Shown here one piece after another: positions 53,060 to 62,725 of a DNA stretch of 64,000 bases. The notes under the pieces were generated by a model. The model worked only from the letters and a program-made list of their open reading frames with translations. It searched no databases and was not told the origin of the DNA. The DNA comes from Lachnospiraceae bacterium (GTDB lineage: Bacteria; Bacillota; Clostridia; Lachnospirales; Lachnospiraceae). The stretch's first letter is position 1; every line of letters starts with the position of its first letter. A program made the position numbers and the translations under genes. The stretch lies in assembly GCA_017430085.1 (NCBI GenBank), contig JAFRNR010000052.1, positions 27,561-91,560 of the forward strand. The letters run 5' to 3'.

Positions 53060-53881
53060 ATGAATAAGACATACAAGATCCTGTTTGGCCTCTGCCTGGC
53101 CGCCGTCCTGGCCCTTTCCGCCTGCGGCAGCAGCCCCGCGCAGACTGCGGACGGTACGTACGTGAAACCGGTCGAACCGGCGGAGACCACCGCCGCCCCC
53201 ACGGAAGCGACCACCCCCGCCCCGTCTGCCGCGGAAACAGAACCCGCCACGGAACCCGCCGGAACGGACCCCGCCGCGCAGACCACCGCCGCCCCGGCTC
53301 CCGCCACCCAGCCCTCCGTGATCGCCACCGGCCTCGCCCCCGGCGAAGGCGTGACCACGGCCCCGTCCGGTGAGACAGGAGACCCGACCGGCGAAACCAC
53401 CGGCGAACCCGGCGAAACCACGGCCGGCCCGGACGAGACCGATCCCCTGTCCTTCCCCGGCGTCTTCACCGCCGAAGACCTGATCTTCACGTACAAAGGC
53501 CGGACCATCCAGGTGGACGAAGTCTTCGTTTACACGGACTTTGAAGAAGCCTGGGGCAGCCCCCGCATCGAAAAGGCCCAGGCCTGCATCGGCGGCGGCT
53601 ACGATGAGAACTACTACTTCGGCGACCACCTTGCCGTCTCCACGCTGGGCGACAGCGGCGAGCAGGTGATCTACGACATCTTCATCGACGAAGCCGGCTT
53701 CACCACCGCCCAAGGAGCGGAGATCGGCAAAACCGACCGCGACACCCTGCACCGCATTTACGGCGAACCGGAAGGCTCCTTCGGCCGCACGGACCGCTAT
53801 GCTTCCGGCGAGATCCTCGTGTCCTTCACGTTTGACGGCGGGATCCTCTCCGGGATCGATTACAACCACACCCAGAACTGA
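53060..53881 (+). CDS. Hypothetical lipoprotein with Thr/Pro-rich stalk
   Basis: 273 residues. Lipobox ALSACGS near residue 18, then about 115 residues of Thr/Ala/Pro/Glu linker. A compact C-terminal domain (FTYKGRTIQVDEVFVYTDFEEAWGSPR to the end, about residue 145) is beta-rich and resembles small extracellular ligand-binding domains without a clear family. It shares style of stalk with the preceding lipoprotein. Its product probably sits on the outer face of the membrane. Confidence 0.75.
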   Translation: MNKTYKILFGLCLAAVLALSACGSSPAQTADGTYVKPVEPAETTAAPTEATTPAPSAAETEPATEPAGTDPAAQTTAAPAPATQPSVIATGLAPGEGVTTAPSGETGDPTGETTGEPGETTAGPDETDPLSFPGVFTAEDLIFTYKGRTIQVDEVFVYTDFEEAWGSPRIEKAQACIGGGYDENYYFGDHLAVSTLGDSGEQVIYDIFIDEAGFTTAQGAEIGKTDRDTLHRIYGEPEGSFGRTDRYASGEILVSFTFDGGILSGIDYNHTQN

Positions 53882-53923
53882 CCCTTCCGGCCCGGCACGC
53901 CCGGACCGTGAGACGGAGGCCCC

Positions 53924-55378
53924 ATGGTATTCAGCTCGCTGCCCTTCCTCTGCATATTCCTGCCCGTGGTCTTTTTGCTGCACACCCTGATCCGCAGCAA
54001 CAAGGCCCGGAACGTTTTGCTGATGATCGCCAGCGTGCTTTTTTATTCCTACGGCGAGCCGCTTTACGTGATCCTGCTCCTGGGCTCGGTCACCGTGAAC
54101 TACTTCCTGGGCCTGGGCCTCAAAGACCGCGCGACCCGCGACAAAAAGTCCCGCGCGCGCAACCATGACAAGCTCATCATGGCGCTTGGCGTCGCCTTCA
54201 ACATCGCGCTGCTGGGCGTCTTCAAATACTCCGGCTTCCTGGTCGGGGAACTGAACCGCCTCCTCCCGGCGAACCTGCAGCTGGCCGTGCCGCACCTGGC
54301 GCTGCCCATCGGCATTTCCTTCTACACGTTCCAGATCCTGTCCTACCTGGTGGACGTGTACCGCGGCGAAACGCCGGTGCAGCGGAATTTCATCTCCCTG
54401 CTGCTGTACGTGTCGTTCTTCCCGCAGCTGATCGCCGGCCCCATCGTGAAATACCACGACATCGCGGAGCAGATGGACCACCGCGTGCTGACTGCATCCG
54501 GGATGAGCAAGGGCCTGATCCGCTTCATCACGGGCCTGGGCAAGAAGGTCCTGATCGCCAACGGCATGGCCGTCGTGACGGACAGCATTTTCGCGCTGCC
54601 GGCCGCGGGCCTGGGCACGCTGGGCGCCTGGATGGGGGCCGTGGGCTTCCTGTTCCAGGACTATTTCGACTTCTCCGGCTACTCGGACATGGCCATCGGC
54701 CTCGGCCAGATGTTCGGCTTCCGTTTTAAAGAAAACTTCAATTACCCGTACATTTCCACCAGCTGCAGCGAATTCTGGCGCCGCTGGCACATCTCCCTGA
54801 ACACCTGGTTCCGGGAATACCTGTATTTCCCGCTGGGCGGCAACCGCAAGGGCAAGGCCCGCACGTACCTGAATCTGTGGCTGGTCTTTCTGTTCACGGG
54901 CATCTGGCACGGCGCGGCCTGGACCTACATCGTCTGGGGCCTGTTCCAGGGCTGCTTCATCATCCTGGAACGCCTGAAACTGGTGCCGTTCGTGAAGAAC
55001 AAGATCACCGGCAATATCTATACCATGCTCGTGATGCTGGTCGGCCTGATCATTTTCCGCTCGGATTCCCTGGCCTACGCCGGCCAGATGCTGAAGGCCT
55101 TCTTCGGCTTCGGCGGCTCGATGAGCGGCCAGACCTACAGCCTGGTCTCCGCGTATTTCGGCCCGTATTACCTGACCCTGCTGGTGTTGTCCATATTCTT
55201 CTCGCTGCCGCTGTTCCGCGACGGCTGGCGGAAGGTGCGGGCGCGGCTGGCAGGACGGAAGACCGCTTCCCTGGTCTTCATGGGCGCGACCATGGCCGGC
55301 GCGCTGTGCCTGCTGGTGCTCAGCCTGATGCAGCTGGCCACGGACAGCTACAACCCGTTCATCTATTTCCGCTTTTAG
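53924..55378 (+). CDS. MBOAT-family O-acyltransferase
   Basis: Membrane-bound O-acyltransferase of the AlgI/DltB type, 484 residues and about 11 helices. It moves acyl groups, usually acetyl, across the membrane to surface polymers. Catalytic His329 lies in TGIWHGAAWTYIVWG; earlier motifs SFFPQLIAGPIVKYHDI and YSDMAIGLGQMFGFRFKENFNYPY are typical. It precedes the DHHW/AlgJ-like gene by nine bases, the usual pair in alginate or capsule O-acetylation. The target polymer is not visible in the window. Confidence 0.93.
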   Translation: MVFSSLPFLCIFLPVVFLLHTLIRSNKARNVLLMIASVLFYSYGEPLYVILLLGSVTVNYFLGLGLKDRATRDKKSRARNHDKLIMALGVAFNIALLGVFKYSGFLVGELNRLLPANLQLAVPHLALPIGISFYTFQILSYLVDVYRGETPVQRNFISLLLYVSFFPQLIAGPIVKYHDIAEQMDHRVLTASGMSKGLIRFITGLGKKVLIANGMAVVTDSIFALPAAGLGTLGAWMGAVGFLFQDYFDFSGYSDMAIGLGQMFGFRFKENFNYPYISTSCSEFWRRWHISLNTWFREYLYFPLGGNRKGKARTYLNLWLVFLFTGIWHGAAWTYIVWGLFQGCFIILERLKLVPFVKNKITGNIYTMLVMLVGLIIFRSDSLAYAGQMLKAFFGFGGSMSGQTYSLVSAYFGPYYLTLLVLSIFFSLPLFRDGWRKVRARLAGRKTASLVFMGATMAGALCLLVLSLMQLATDSYNPFIYFRF

Positions 55379-55387
55379 GAGGGCCGC

Positions 55388-56791
55388 ATGAAGAAACTGC
55401 ACATCATTTTCATCATCCTCGCGGTCCTGCTGATGGCGGCCCCCGCGGCCACCATGCCGCTGTTTAAGAATGCGGTCAACACGGAAAAACGCGAACTGAG
55501 CGAGCTCCCCGCCATCATTCAGGAGGACGGCTCCTTCAACCAGCGCTTCTCCGTGGAGATGAATACCTGGATCCAGGAGCACATCGGCTTCCGCAACCTG
55601 ATGGTCACCGCGAACAGCCGCCTGCGCACCGGCCTCTTCGGCCAGGGTGCGACGGACGACATTGTGGTGGGCAAAGACGGCTGGCTCTTCTATTATGAGA
55701 GCGTGGACGACTACCTGCACGTCCCCACCATCACGGTCCGCAACGCCGCCAACGCCGCGCACACCGCCGCGATGTTCCAGACCTACGCCGAATCCCAGGG
55801 CAGCCGCTTCCTGCTGGCTTTCCTGCCCAACAAGAACTCGGTCTACGGCGAATACATGCCCTACTATTACATCCCGCGCGACGCCGAAGGCAGCCGCGAA
55901 CTGTTCCTGAAAGCGCTGGATGCGGAAGGCGTCAACTACGTGGACGTCAAGCCCGCCCTGGACGCGGTGGACAGGCAGCTGTACCAGAAGCAGGACAGCC
56001 ACTGGACCTATGAAGGCGCGCTGATCGGCTACCGGACCATCATGTCCGCCTCCGGCCTCCCCTTCAACTATTTCGCCGGCCTGACCTTCACCGAAGAACG
56101 CAACTGGCCGGCCGACCTGGCCGTCTACCTCTACGGCGAAGGCGCCGAGCCCGACGTCCAGGCCTACCCGAACTATACCTTCACCTACGGCTACAGTTCC
56201 CGCAATACTGCGGTGGACAGCCTGACGCTGGAGACTTACCATCCCGGTGGCAACGGCAATCTGGTGATGTACCGGGATTCTTTTGCGAACACGATGCAGG
56301 CCTACCTGGCCGAAAACTTTGATACCGCGCTGTTCTCGCGAGCCCTGCCCTATCAGGCGGACCTGATCGGCAGACAGCAGGCGGACCTGACCGTCCTGCA
56401 GGTCACGGAGCGCAGCCTGGGCAGCTACGTCTTCCGCGCGCCGCAGATGCCCGCGCCGCAGACGGAACTGGAAGGAGAGGCCCGCCCCGTTTCCGCCTCC
56501 CGCGCCACCCTGGTCCGGGAAGACGCCGGCCTCTACACGCACCTGTACGGTACCGTGGATGAGTCCCTGCTGGGCGAAACCTGCCGCGTATACCTGCTGC
56601 TGGGCGACACCGCCTCCCCGCAGGCCTACGAAGCCTTCCCCATCTACGAAAAAGAACTCCTCGGCGCCGCCGGGACCGAAGACAACGGCTGGTCCCTGTA
56701 CCTGCCGAAAGAACTGCTGGCAGACAGCCCCGCCCTCACCCTCTGCGTGGAGAGCGGCGGCGGGCGCTACCTCTGCCCGCTGGGAGAATAA
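55388..56791 (+). CDS. DHHW/AlgJ-like SGNH-type surface O-acyltransferase partner
   Basis: 467 residues with an N-terminal membrane anchor (about 4-24). The fold resembles the AlgJ/AlgX and DltD-like SGNH hydrolases: KDGWLFYYESVDDYLHVP, the Asp203-x-His205 motif KQDSHWTYEGALIGY, and Ser298 in MYRDSFANTMQ. Together with the MBOAT protein it would place acyl groups on an extracellular polymer. A C-terminal beta-rich extension (about 355-467) has no known family. AGGAGG precedes the ATG. Confidence 0.9.
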   Translation: MKKLHIIFIILAVLLMAAPAATMPLFKNAVNTEKRELSELPAIIQEDGSFNQRFSVEMNTWIQEHIGFRNLMVTANSRLRTGLFGQGATDDIVVGKDGWLFYYESVDDYLHVPTITVRNAANAAHTAAMFQTYAESQGSRFLLAFLPNKNSVYGEYMPYYYIPRDAEGSRELFLKALDAEGVNYVDVKPALDAVDRQLYQKQDSHWTYEGALIGYRTIMSASGLPFNYFAGLTFTEERNWPADLAVYLYGEGAEPDVQAYPNYTFTYGYSSRNTAVDSLTLETYHPGGNGNLVMYRDSFANTMQAYLAENFDTALFSRALPYQADLIGRQQADLTVLQVTERSLGSYVFRAPQMPAPQTELEGEARPVSASRATLVREDAGLYTHLYGTVDESLLGETCRVYLLLGDTASPQAYEAFPIYEKELLGAAGTEDNGWSLYLPKELLADSPALTLCVESGGGRYLCPLGE

Positions 56792-56803
56792 ACGAACCCG
56801 CCC

Positions 56804-56830
56804 GTAGGGGCCGCCCACCCAACAGCCCGC
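56804..56830. repeat. Family A palindrome copy, degenerate
   Basis: GTAGGGGCCG...CCAACAGCCCG between the DHHW gene and the ABC transporter genes. Confidence 0.55.
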
Positions 56831-56847
56831 CCGAAAGGACCTCACCC

Positions 56848-57660
56848 ATGCTCGAAGTCAAAAACCTCCGCGTCCACTTCCTGAACGCCGCCCCCGACCG
56901 TTTTGCCGTCGACAGCGCCAGCTTTACCGTGGGCGACGGCGAGATCGTGGGCCTGGTCGGCGAAAGCGGCTCCGGCAAATCCGTGACCGCGATGGCCATC
57001 AGCGGCCTGCTGCCCCGCCGAAAGAGCGAATATACCGGCGAGATCTGGCTGGACGGCGTGGAACTGCTCGGCATGGACCGCGAAGCCATGCGGAAAATGC
57101 AGGGCGACACCATCGGCGTGATCTTCCAGGAACCCATGAGCGCCTTCGACCCGATCATGACCATCGGCCGGCAGGTGGAGGAAAGCCTGCTGGTCCATCA
57201 TCCGGAAATGTCGGCCGGCGCCCGCCGCTCCGCCGCTTTGACGGCCCTCGCGGACGCGGAACTGGATGAGCCGGAGATCGTTTACGAAAAATACCCCCAC
57301 GAGCTCTCCGGCGGCATGTTGCAGCGCGCGATGATCGCGGCTGCGGTCATCCATTCGCCCAAGCTGCTGCTCGCGGACGAGCCCACCACCGCCCTGGACG
57401 TGACCATCCAGGGCCAGATCCTGGACCTGCTCAAAAAAATCAACAAAACCAAAGGGACCTCCATCCTCTTCATCTCCCACAACATGAGCGTCATCCGCAA
57501 ACTGAGCGAGCGCGTGCTGGTCATGCACTGGGGGAAGATCGTGGAAGAGGGGAGCGTGGAGGAAGTTTTTCTGCACCCGAAGGACCCTTACACGCAGAAA
57601 CTGATCGCCTCGATCCCGGCCCGGGACCGCCACCTGACCCAGCTGAAGACCCGACCCTGA
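56848..57660 (+). CDS. Peptide/nickel-type ABC transporter ATPase (DppD-like)
   Basis: 270-residue ABC ATPase. Walker A GESGSGKSVT near residue 40, ABC signature LSGGMLQRAMIAAA near 155, Walker B LLLADEPTTALD, and the C-terminal PKDPYTQKLIASIP typical of the Opp/Dpp/Nik group. It is the first gene of the transport locus; its mate ATPase is the last (61861). Cytoplasmic. Separated from the importer by the MBL gene, so it may be transcribed with it. Confidence 0.95.
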   Translation: MLEVKNLRVHFLNAAPDRFAVDSASFTVGDGEIVGLVGESGSGKSVTAMAISGLLPRRKSEYTGEIWLDGVELLGMDREAMRKMQGDTIGVIFQEPMSAFDPIMTIGRQVEESLLVHHPEMSAGARRSAALTALADAELDEPEIVYEKYPHELSGGMLQRAMIAAAVIHSPKLLLADEPTTALDVTIQGQILDLLKKINKTKGTSILFISHNMSVIRKLSERVLVMHWGKIVEEGSVEEVFLHPKDPYTQKLIASIPARDRHLTQLKTRP

Positions 57661-57715
57661 TCCGCTGCCCGCCCGCCGGCCGCCCGGCACCGGACCGAAC
57701 CGAAAGGAGACCGCC

Positions 57716-58351
57716 ATGCGCCCCGTTCCCGAAGTCACCGTTTTAGCCCACAGCGCCATCCGCATCCAGGGCCCGAAGACCGTCTACGTGGACCCTTTTC
57801 ACCTGACCGCCGCCCCGCATGACGCGGACCTCATCTGTGTGACGCACGACCACTACGACCACCTCTCGCCGGACGACATCGCCCGCGTGGCCGGTCCGGA
57901 CACCTGGTTCGCCCTGCCCGAGACCTGTCTGGAAGCGGCCCGGAAAGCCGGCTTGCCGGAGGAGCGCCTGCTGCTGATGAGCCCCGGCGAGCACCTGACT
58001 TGGCAGGGCATCGTCATCGAAGCCGTCCCGGCCTACAACGTGGGCAAGCAGTTCCACACGCAGGATAAAGCCTGGCTGGGCTACGTGATCGAAATGCTCG
58101 GCCGCCGCTACTACATCGCCGGCGACACGGACGACAACGAAGACGTGCGCCGCGTCCGCTGCCACGTGGCCCTGCTGCCCGTCGGCGGCAAATACACCAT
58201 GACGGCCGAGGAAGCCGCGGCGCTGGCCAATGCCATCCGCCCGGGCGTCGCCGTCCCCACCCATTACGGTGACATCGTCGGCCAGTCCCGGGACGCGGAA
58301 ACGTTCGCCCGCCTGCTGGATCCGCGCATCCGCTGCGATTTCGGCAAATAA
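57716..58351 (+). CDS. MBL-fold metal-dependent hydrolase (UlaG-like)
   Basis: 211-residue metallo-hydrolase. THDHYDHLSPDD near residue 43 is the metal motif, with YIAGDTDD near 140 and VPTHYGDIVG near 182. It is of the short UlaG-like subgroup. No signal peptide. The gene lies between the DppD-like ATPase and the binding protein of one importer, so it may act on a substrate or product that this importer brings in; that is inferred only from position. AAAGGAG precedes ATG 57716. Confidence 0.88.
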   Translation: MRPVPEVTVLAHSAIRIQGPKTVYVDPFHLTAAPHDADLICVTHDHYDHLSPDDIARVAGPDTWFALPETCLEAARKAGLPEERLLLMSPGEHLTWQGIVIEAVPAYNVGKQFHTQDKAWLGYVIEMLGRRYYIAGDTDDNEDVRRVRCHVALLPVGGKYTMTAEEAAALANAIRPGVAVPTHYGDIVGQSRDAETFARLLDPRIRCDFGK

Positions 58352-58403
58352 GCGCCCGCGCGCGGCACGGCGGAAAGCGGCCACGCCCCGCCTCCAAACC
58401 CCC

Positions 58404-58458
58404 TTGCAATCTGTCCCTCAATATCATATAGTACGGACAAATCATATAGTACGGGCAA
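58404..58458 (+). promoter_or_regulatory. Promoter with a duplicated -10 element
   Basis: TTGCAA (58404-58409), 17 bases, TATAGT (58427-58432). The 18-base segment 58423-58440 that holds this -10 is repeated directly at 58441-58458 with one change, creating a second -10 (58445-58450). Confidence 0.6.
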
Positions 58459-58493
58459 TGCCGCACCAGACGGCGCCCCGGAAGGAGAATGAC

Positions 58494-60014
58494 ATGAAAA
58501 AAAGAATCCCGGCCCTGCTGCTGGCAGCGCTGATGCTGCTGACCCTCACCGCCTGCGGCGGGAACAAGCCCAAAACCCCTACTGCTGCAGACAAACGGAA
58601 GGAAGCCAACGAGATCTACGTGGGCATCGCGCAGGATCTGAGCAGTTCCCTCGGCCCCTACCAGCTGGCCACCGCCGGCACCCGCGAAGTGATGTTCAAC
58701 GTCTTCGAAGGCCTCTACAAAGTGGACCCGACCGGCGATTTCAAGCCCGCCCTGGCCACGGATTACACCGTCTCCGACGACGGCCTGACCTACACCTTCA
58801 CCCTGCGCGAAGGCGTCAAGTTCCACAACGGCGCTGTCATGACGGCCCAGGACGTGATCTACTCCTACCAGACCTGCGCGTCCTCCTCCGTGGACAGCTC
58901 CATCAAGAAGATCCTTGAAAACGTGACGGATCTGAAAGAGGACAACGGAAAAGTTGTCATGACGCTGGCCCAGCCCAACAGCGACTTCCTTGCCTACGTA
59001 GGCTCCGTCTACATCTCCCCCGCCGCCTATACCGACCAGGACACCCAGCCCGTCGGCACCGGCCCCTTCCGCTTCGTGAGCCGCACCGTGCAGGACAGCG
59101 TGGTGATCGCCCGCTTTGACGATTACTGGGGAGAAAAGGCGAAACTGAACCAGATCACCTTCAAGATCTTTGAAAATGCGACCGCGCTGGTCACCGCCCT
59201 GGACGCCGGTTCCGTGGACCTGGTGGCCCACCTGTCCATCAGCCAGGTCAATAACCTTTCTAAGGATTATCAGGTGCTGGAAGGCAGCATGAACCTCGTG
59301 CAGGCCCTGTACCTGAACCACGAATACAAGCCCCTGGACGACATCCGCGTCCGCCGCGCCTTGTGCTACGCCGTCAACGTGGACGACATGCTGAAACTGA
59401 CCGCGGAAGGCCACGGCCACAAACTGGGCTCCTCCATCTATCCTTCTTTTAAGAAATACTTCGACGAAAGCCTGATCGACGCCTACCCGTACGACGCGGC
59501 GAAAGCGAAGGACCTGCTCGCGCAGGCCGGCGACCCGGACGGTTTTGACCTGGTCATCACCGTGCCCGGCAACTATACGCCGCACGTGGACACCGCCATG
59601 GTGCTTGCGGAGCAGCTCAAGGCCGTCGGCATCAACGCCACCGTGCAGGAAGTCGAATGGAACACCTGGCTGACGGACGTCTACCAGGGCCATAAATTCC
59701 AGGCCACCGTCTGCGGCTTCGACGCCTCCACCCTGACCGCGAACGCCCTGCTGGGCCGCTACGAATCCACCTCCGCCAAGAACATGTGCTCCTACAAGAG
59801 CACCCAGTTCGATGCCTTCCTGCAGGAAGCCGCCGCCACCACGGACGACGCCCGCCGCACGGAACTCTACAAAGCCGCGGCCAAATGCCTCTCTGACGAT
59901 GCCGCGAACGTCTATCTGCAGGACCTGGCCGAATTCGTCGCCATCCGCTCCACGCTGAAGGGGTATGAATTCTATCCGCTCTACGTGATGGATCTGAGCA
60001 AGGTAACGTACTAA
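58494..60014 (+). CDS. Peptide/nickel-type ABC transporter substrate-binding lipoprotein
   Basis: 506-residue solute-binding protein (SBP family 5). Lipobox LTLTACGG near residue 20. Family marks: VFEGLYKVDPTGDFKPALATDYTVSDDGLTYTFTLREGVKFHNG and VGTGPFRFVSR. ATG 58494 with AAGGAG is chosen; the open frame from 58230 has no ribosome site. It captures oligopeptides, a metal chelate or a related solute and hands it to the permeases that follow. Confidence 0.95.
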   Translation: MKKRIPALLLAALMLLTLTACGGNKPKTPTAADKRKEANEIYVGIAQDLSSSLGPYQLATAGTREVMFNVFEGLYKVDPTGDFKPALATDYTVSDDGLTYTFTLREGVKFHNGAVMTAQDVIYSYQTCASSSVDSSIKKILENVTDLKEDNGKVVMTLAQPNSDFLAYVGSVYISPAAYTDQDTQPVGTGPFRFVSRTVQDSVVIARFDDYWGEKAKLNQITFKIFENATALVTALDAGSVDLVAHLSISQVNNLSKDYQVLEGSMNLVQALYLNHEYKPLDDIRVRRALCYAVNVDDMLKLTAEGHGHKLGSSIYPSFKKYFDESLIDAYPYDAAKAKDLLAQAGDPDGFDLVITVPGNYTPHVDTAMVLAEQLKAVGINATVQEVEWNTWLTDVYQGHKFQATVCGFDASTLTANALLGRYESTSAKNMCSYKSTQFDAFLQEAAATTDDARRTELYKAAAKCLSDDAANVYLQDLAEFVAIRSTLKGYEFYPLYVMDLSKVTY

Positions 60015-60093
60015 AATACTGCGGCGGCCATCGGCCGCCCGAAACCCCGCGGACCCGGCCACCGGCCGCCCGCTGAAAAGGAACCCCGACGGC

Positions 60094-61029
60094 ATGAACT
60101 TTGTCCTCAAAAAACTGGGCACCCTGCTCCTCACCCTCCTCATCCTTTCCTTCGTCGCCTACGCGGCGTTTGAAATGGTGGGCGACCCGGTGAACCTGAT
60201 CCTGGGCACCAACGCCTCTCCGGAGGACGTGCAGGCGCTCCGCGAAAGCCTGGGCCTGGACAAGCCCCTGCTGGTGCGCTACCTGCGCTGGCTCACGGGC
60301 TTTATTTCCGGTGACCTCGGCGACTCGTACATCTACCGCATCCCCGTGAGCGGCATGATCGGCGAGAAGCTGGGCGTCACCGTGGTGCTGACTCTGATGG
60401 GCTTCGCCCTGACCCTGCTGTTTTCCATCCCCCTGGGCGTCTACGGCGCCCGCCGGGAAGGCAGCTGGGCGGACCGCCTGCTGACCGTGACCAACCAGAT
60501 CGTCATGGCGGTGCCGGCCTTCTTCGTGGCCATCCTGCTGATGGTCCTGTTCGGCGTCGTCCTGCGGCTGTTCACCCCGGGCAGCTTCGTCCCGTTCGAG
60601 GATTCCCCCGGCGCGTTCCTTCTGTACATGATCTTTCCGGCCCTGTCCATCGCCATCCCCCGCACCGCCATGACGGCCAAAATGCTGCGTTCCTCCATCC
60701 TGGGCGAAATGCAGCAGGATTACGTGCGGACGGCCTACAGCCGGGGCCATAACCGGCAGAGCGCCCTCAAGGCGCACGCCTTCAAAAACGCGCTGCTCCC
60801 GATCATCAGCTTCCTGGCCTCCACCATGGCGGAGATGCTGGCGGGCTGCATCGTGATCGAACAGATCTTTTCCATCCCGGGCATCGGCCGCCTGCTTATG
60901 GTCTCCATCAGCAACCGCGACATCCCGGTGGTGGAAGCCATCGTGATGATCCTGGCGGTCTGGGTCATGCTCGTGCACTTCCTCGGCGAAGTCGTGGGCG
61001 AGATGCTGGACCCCCGCCGGAGAGCGTAG
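60094..61029 (+). CDS. Peptide/nickel-type ABC transporter permease (DppB-like)
   Basis: 311-residue permease with six membrane helices, an N-terminal segment typical of the DppB/NikB group (VLKKLGTLLLTLLILSFV) and the cytoplasmic EAA-type loop DYVRTAYSRGHNRQSALKAHAFKNALLPI. GAAAAGGAAC lies upstream of the ATG. It pairs with the next permease. Confidence 0.95.
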   Translation: MNFVLKKLGTLLLTLLILSFVAYAAFEMVGDPVNLILGTNASPEDVQALRESLGLDKPLLVRYLRWLTGFISGDLGDSYIYRIPVSGMIGEKLGVTVVLTLMGFALTLLFSIPLGVYGARREGSWADRLLTVTNQIVMAVPAFFVAILLMVLFGVVLRLFTPGSFVPFEDSPGAFLLYMIFPALSIAIPRTAMTAKMLRSSILGEMQQDYVRTAYSRGHNRQSALKAHAFKNALLPIISFLASTMAEMLAGCIVIEQIFSIPGIGRLLMVSISNRDIPVVEAIVMILAVWVMLVHFLGEVVGEMLDPRRRA

Positions 61030-61041
61030 GGGGGCCGTGGG

Positions 61042-61857
61042 ATGATCAGAAAACTCTTTGCCAAGCATGACAACTGGTTCTTCAAGGCGGGCTTTTTCAT
61101 CACCGCCTTCATGGTGCTGCTCGTCCTGATCGGCCAGATCTGGACGCCCTATGACCCCGCCGCCATGGATGCGGCCGCGAAGGCGCAGGGGCCGTCCCTG
61201 GCCCACCTGATGGGCACGGACTACTTCGGCCGCGATATTTTCTCCCGCGTGCTGGAAGGCGCCGGCGCCACGCTGGTGATCGCCTTCTTCGTGGTGCTGC
61301 TCGGAGCCGGCCTGGGCACGCTGGTCGGCGCGCTGACCGGCTATTTCGGCGGCGTGGTAGATGAGGTGCTGATGCGCATCTGCGACGCCCTGACCGCTTT
61401 CCCCAGCGTCCTGCTGGCCCTTATCATCCTGGCCGTGCTGGGCCCCGGCCGCCTGAACGTCATCGGCGTGCTGGCGCTGGTCTTCATCCCCAGCTTCGCC
61501 CGCATCGTGCGCACCGAATACGCCCGCATCAAGAAACTCAACTACGTGTCCCTGGCCAAACTGCAGGGCATCAGCACGCCGCGCATCCTTTTGAAGCACA
61601 TCCTGCCGAACATCATGCCGGTCCTGCTGCCCGCCGTTTCCATCGGCTTCAACAACGCGGTGCTGGCGGAGGCCAGCATGAGCTTCCTGGGCGTGGGCGT
61701 CTCCGCGTCGGAAGTCTCGCTGGGCCGGATGCTGTCCGATTCCCAGAACTACATCCTGCGCGGCCTGCCCTGGTACGCGATCTTCGTGGGCCTGACCATC
61801 GTGCTGCTCATCCTGGGCTTCTCCCTGCTGGGTGAAGGCCTGCGGCGGGAGGATTAA
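61042..61857 (+). CDS. Peptide/nickel-type ABC transporter permease (DppC-like)
   Basis: 271-residue permease, six helices. The N-terminal oligopeptide permease segment (KHDNWFFKAGFFITAFM), MGTDYFGRDIFSRVL, and the coupling loop YVSLAKLQGISTPRILLKHILPNIMPVLL are present. The spacing of 12 bases from DppB and 3 bases to the next ATPase supports one transcript. Confidence 0.95.
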   Translation: MIRKLFAKHDNWFFKAGFFITAFMVLLVLIGQIWTPYDPAAMDAAAKAQGPSLAHLMGTDYFGRDIFSRVLEGAGATLVIAFFVVLLGAGLGTLVGALTGYFGGVVDEVLMRICDALTAFPSVLLALIILAVLGPGRLNVIGVLALVFIPSFARIVRTEYARIKKLNYVSLAKLQGISTPRILLKHILPNIMPVLLPAVSIGFNNAVLAEASMSFLGVGVSASEVSLGRMLSDSQNYILRGLPWYAIFVGLTIVLLILGFSLLGEGLRRED

Positions 61858-61860
61858 GCC

Positions 61861-62604
61861 ATGGCGCCTGAATCGAACAACAAGATCCTGGAAGTCCGGA
61901 ACGTTTCGACCTCCTACACCCGCAAATCCCCGATGGGGCAGGTGAAGATCCAGCACGTCCTGCACGACGTGAGCTTCGACCTCTACGAAGGCGAGGCGCT
62001 GGGCCTCGTGGGCGAAAGCGGCTCCGGCAAGACCACCCTCGCCCGCGCCATTCTGGGCTTCCTTCCCAAATACGAAGGGACGATCACCCACTACTCCGAG
62101 CGGCCGCAGGTCATTTTCCAGGACCCCTACACGGCCCTGAATCCGGCCCGCACCGTGGAATGGATCCTGGGCGAGCCGCTGCGCGTGCTCGGGAAGAAGG
62201 AGCCCGCGGAGCGCCGGGCCCGCATCGTCGAAATGCTTGAAAAAGTCGGCCTGGACGAGAGCTATCTGACCCGCCGGCCGTCCCAGCTTTCCGGCGGCCA
62301 GCGCCAGCGCATCTCCATCGCGGCGGCCCTGATCATGGAGCCTCGCTTCATCGTGGCGGACGAGCCGGTCTCGGCCCTGGACGTCACCATCCAGGCCCAG
62401 ATCCTGGAACTCATGGCGCGGATGAAGGAGGAATACGGCCTGAGCTACCTCTTCATCTCCCACGACATGAACGTCGTATACCAGCTCTGCGACCGCGTGA
62501 TCGTTATGCGCAAGGGCGTCGTGGTGGAGGAAGGTCCCATCGACCAGATCTTCGACGCGCCCGTCCATCCGTACACGCGCGAACTGGTGGAGGCGTCCCG
62601 GTAA
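61861..62604 (+). CDS. Peptide/nickel-type ABC transporter ATPase (DppF-like)
   Basis: 247-residue ABC ATPase. Walker [11 protein letters not shown], signature [16 protein letters not shown], Walker [13 protein letters not shown], and the C-terminal [15 protein letters not shown]. It completes the importer with 56848, 58494, 60094 and 61042. It starts three bases after the DppC stop. Confidence 0.95.
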   Translation: MAPESNNKILEVRNVSTSYTRKSPMGQVKIQHVLHDVSFDLYEGEALGLVGESGSGKTTLARAILGFLPKYEGTITHYSERPQVIFQDPYTALNPARTVEWILGEPLRVLGKKEPAERRARIVEMLEKVGLDESYLTRRPSQLSGGQRQRISIAAALIMEPRFIVADEPVSALDVTIQAQILELMARMKEEYGLSYLFISHDMNVVYQLCDRVIVMRKGVVVEEGPIDQIFDAPVHPYTRELVEASR

Positions 62605-62725
62605 CGGCCCGCCGCCGAAAAAATCGCTAAAAATACAATTTCCGCTTGCCAGCACGCGAAAAAAGTGCTAAACTATGCCAGAAAAACGGGGCGAAAGCCT
62701 TTTTATAGTTCTCAGGGAGGGATTT

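Noticed and set aside
51377..56845. An 1822-residue minus-strand open frame
   Set aside because: It runs opposite four well-supported plus-strand genes, with Gly/Arg/Val-rich low-complexity translation that mirrors their repeats. No ribosome site or family motif.
59632..62655. A 1007-residue minus-strand open frame
   Set aside because: Antisense to the importer genes; no start signal.
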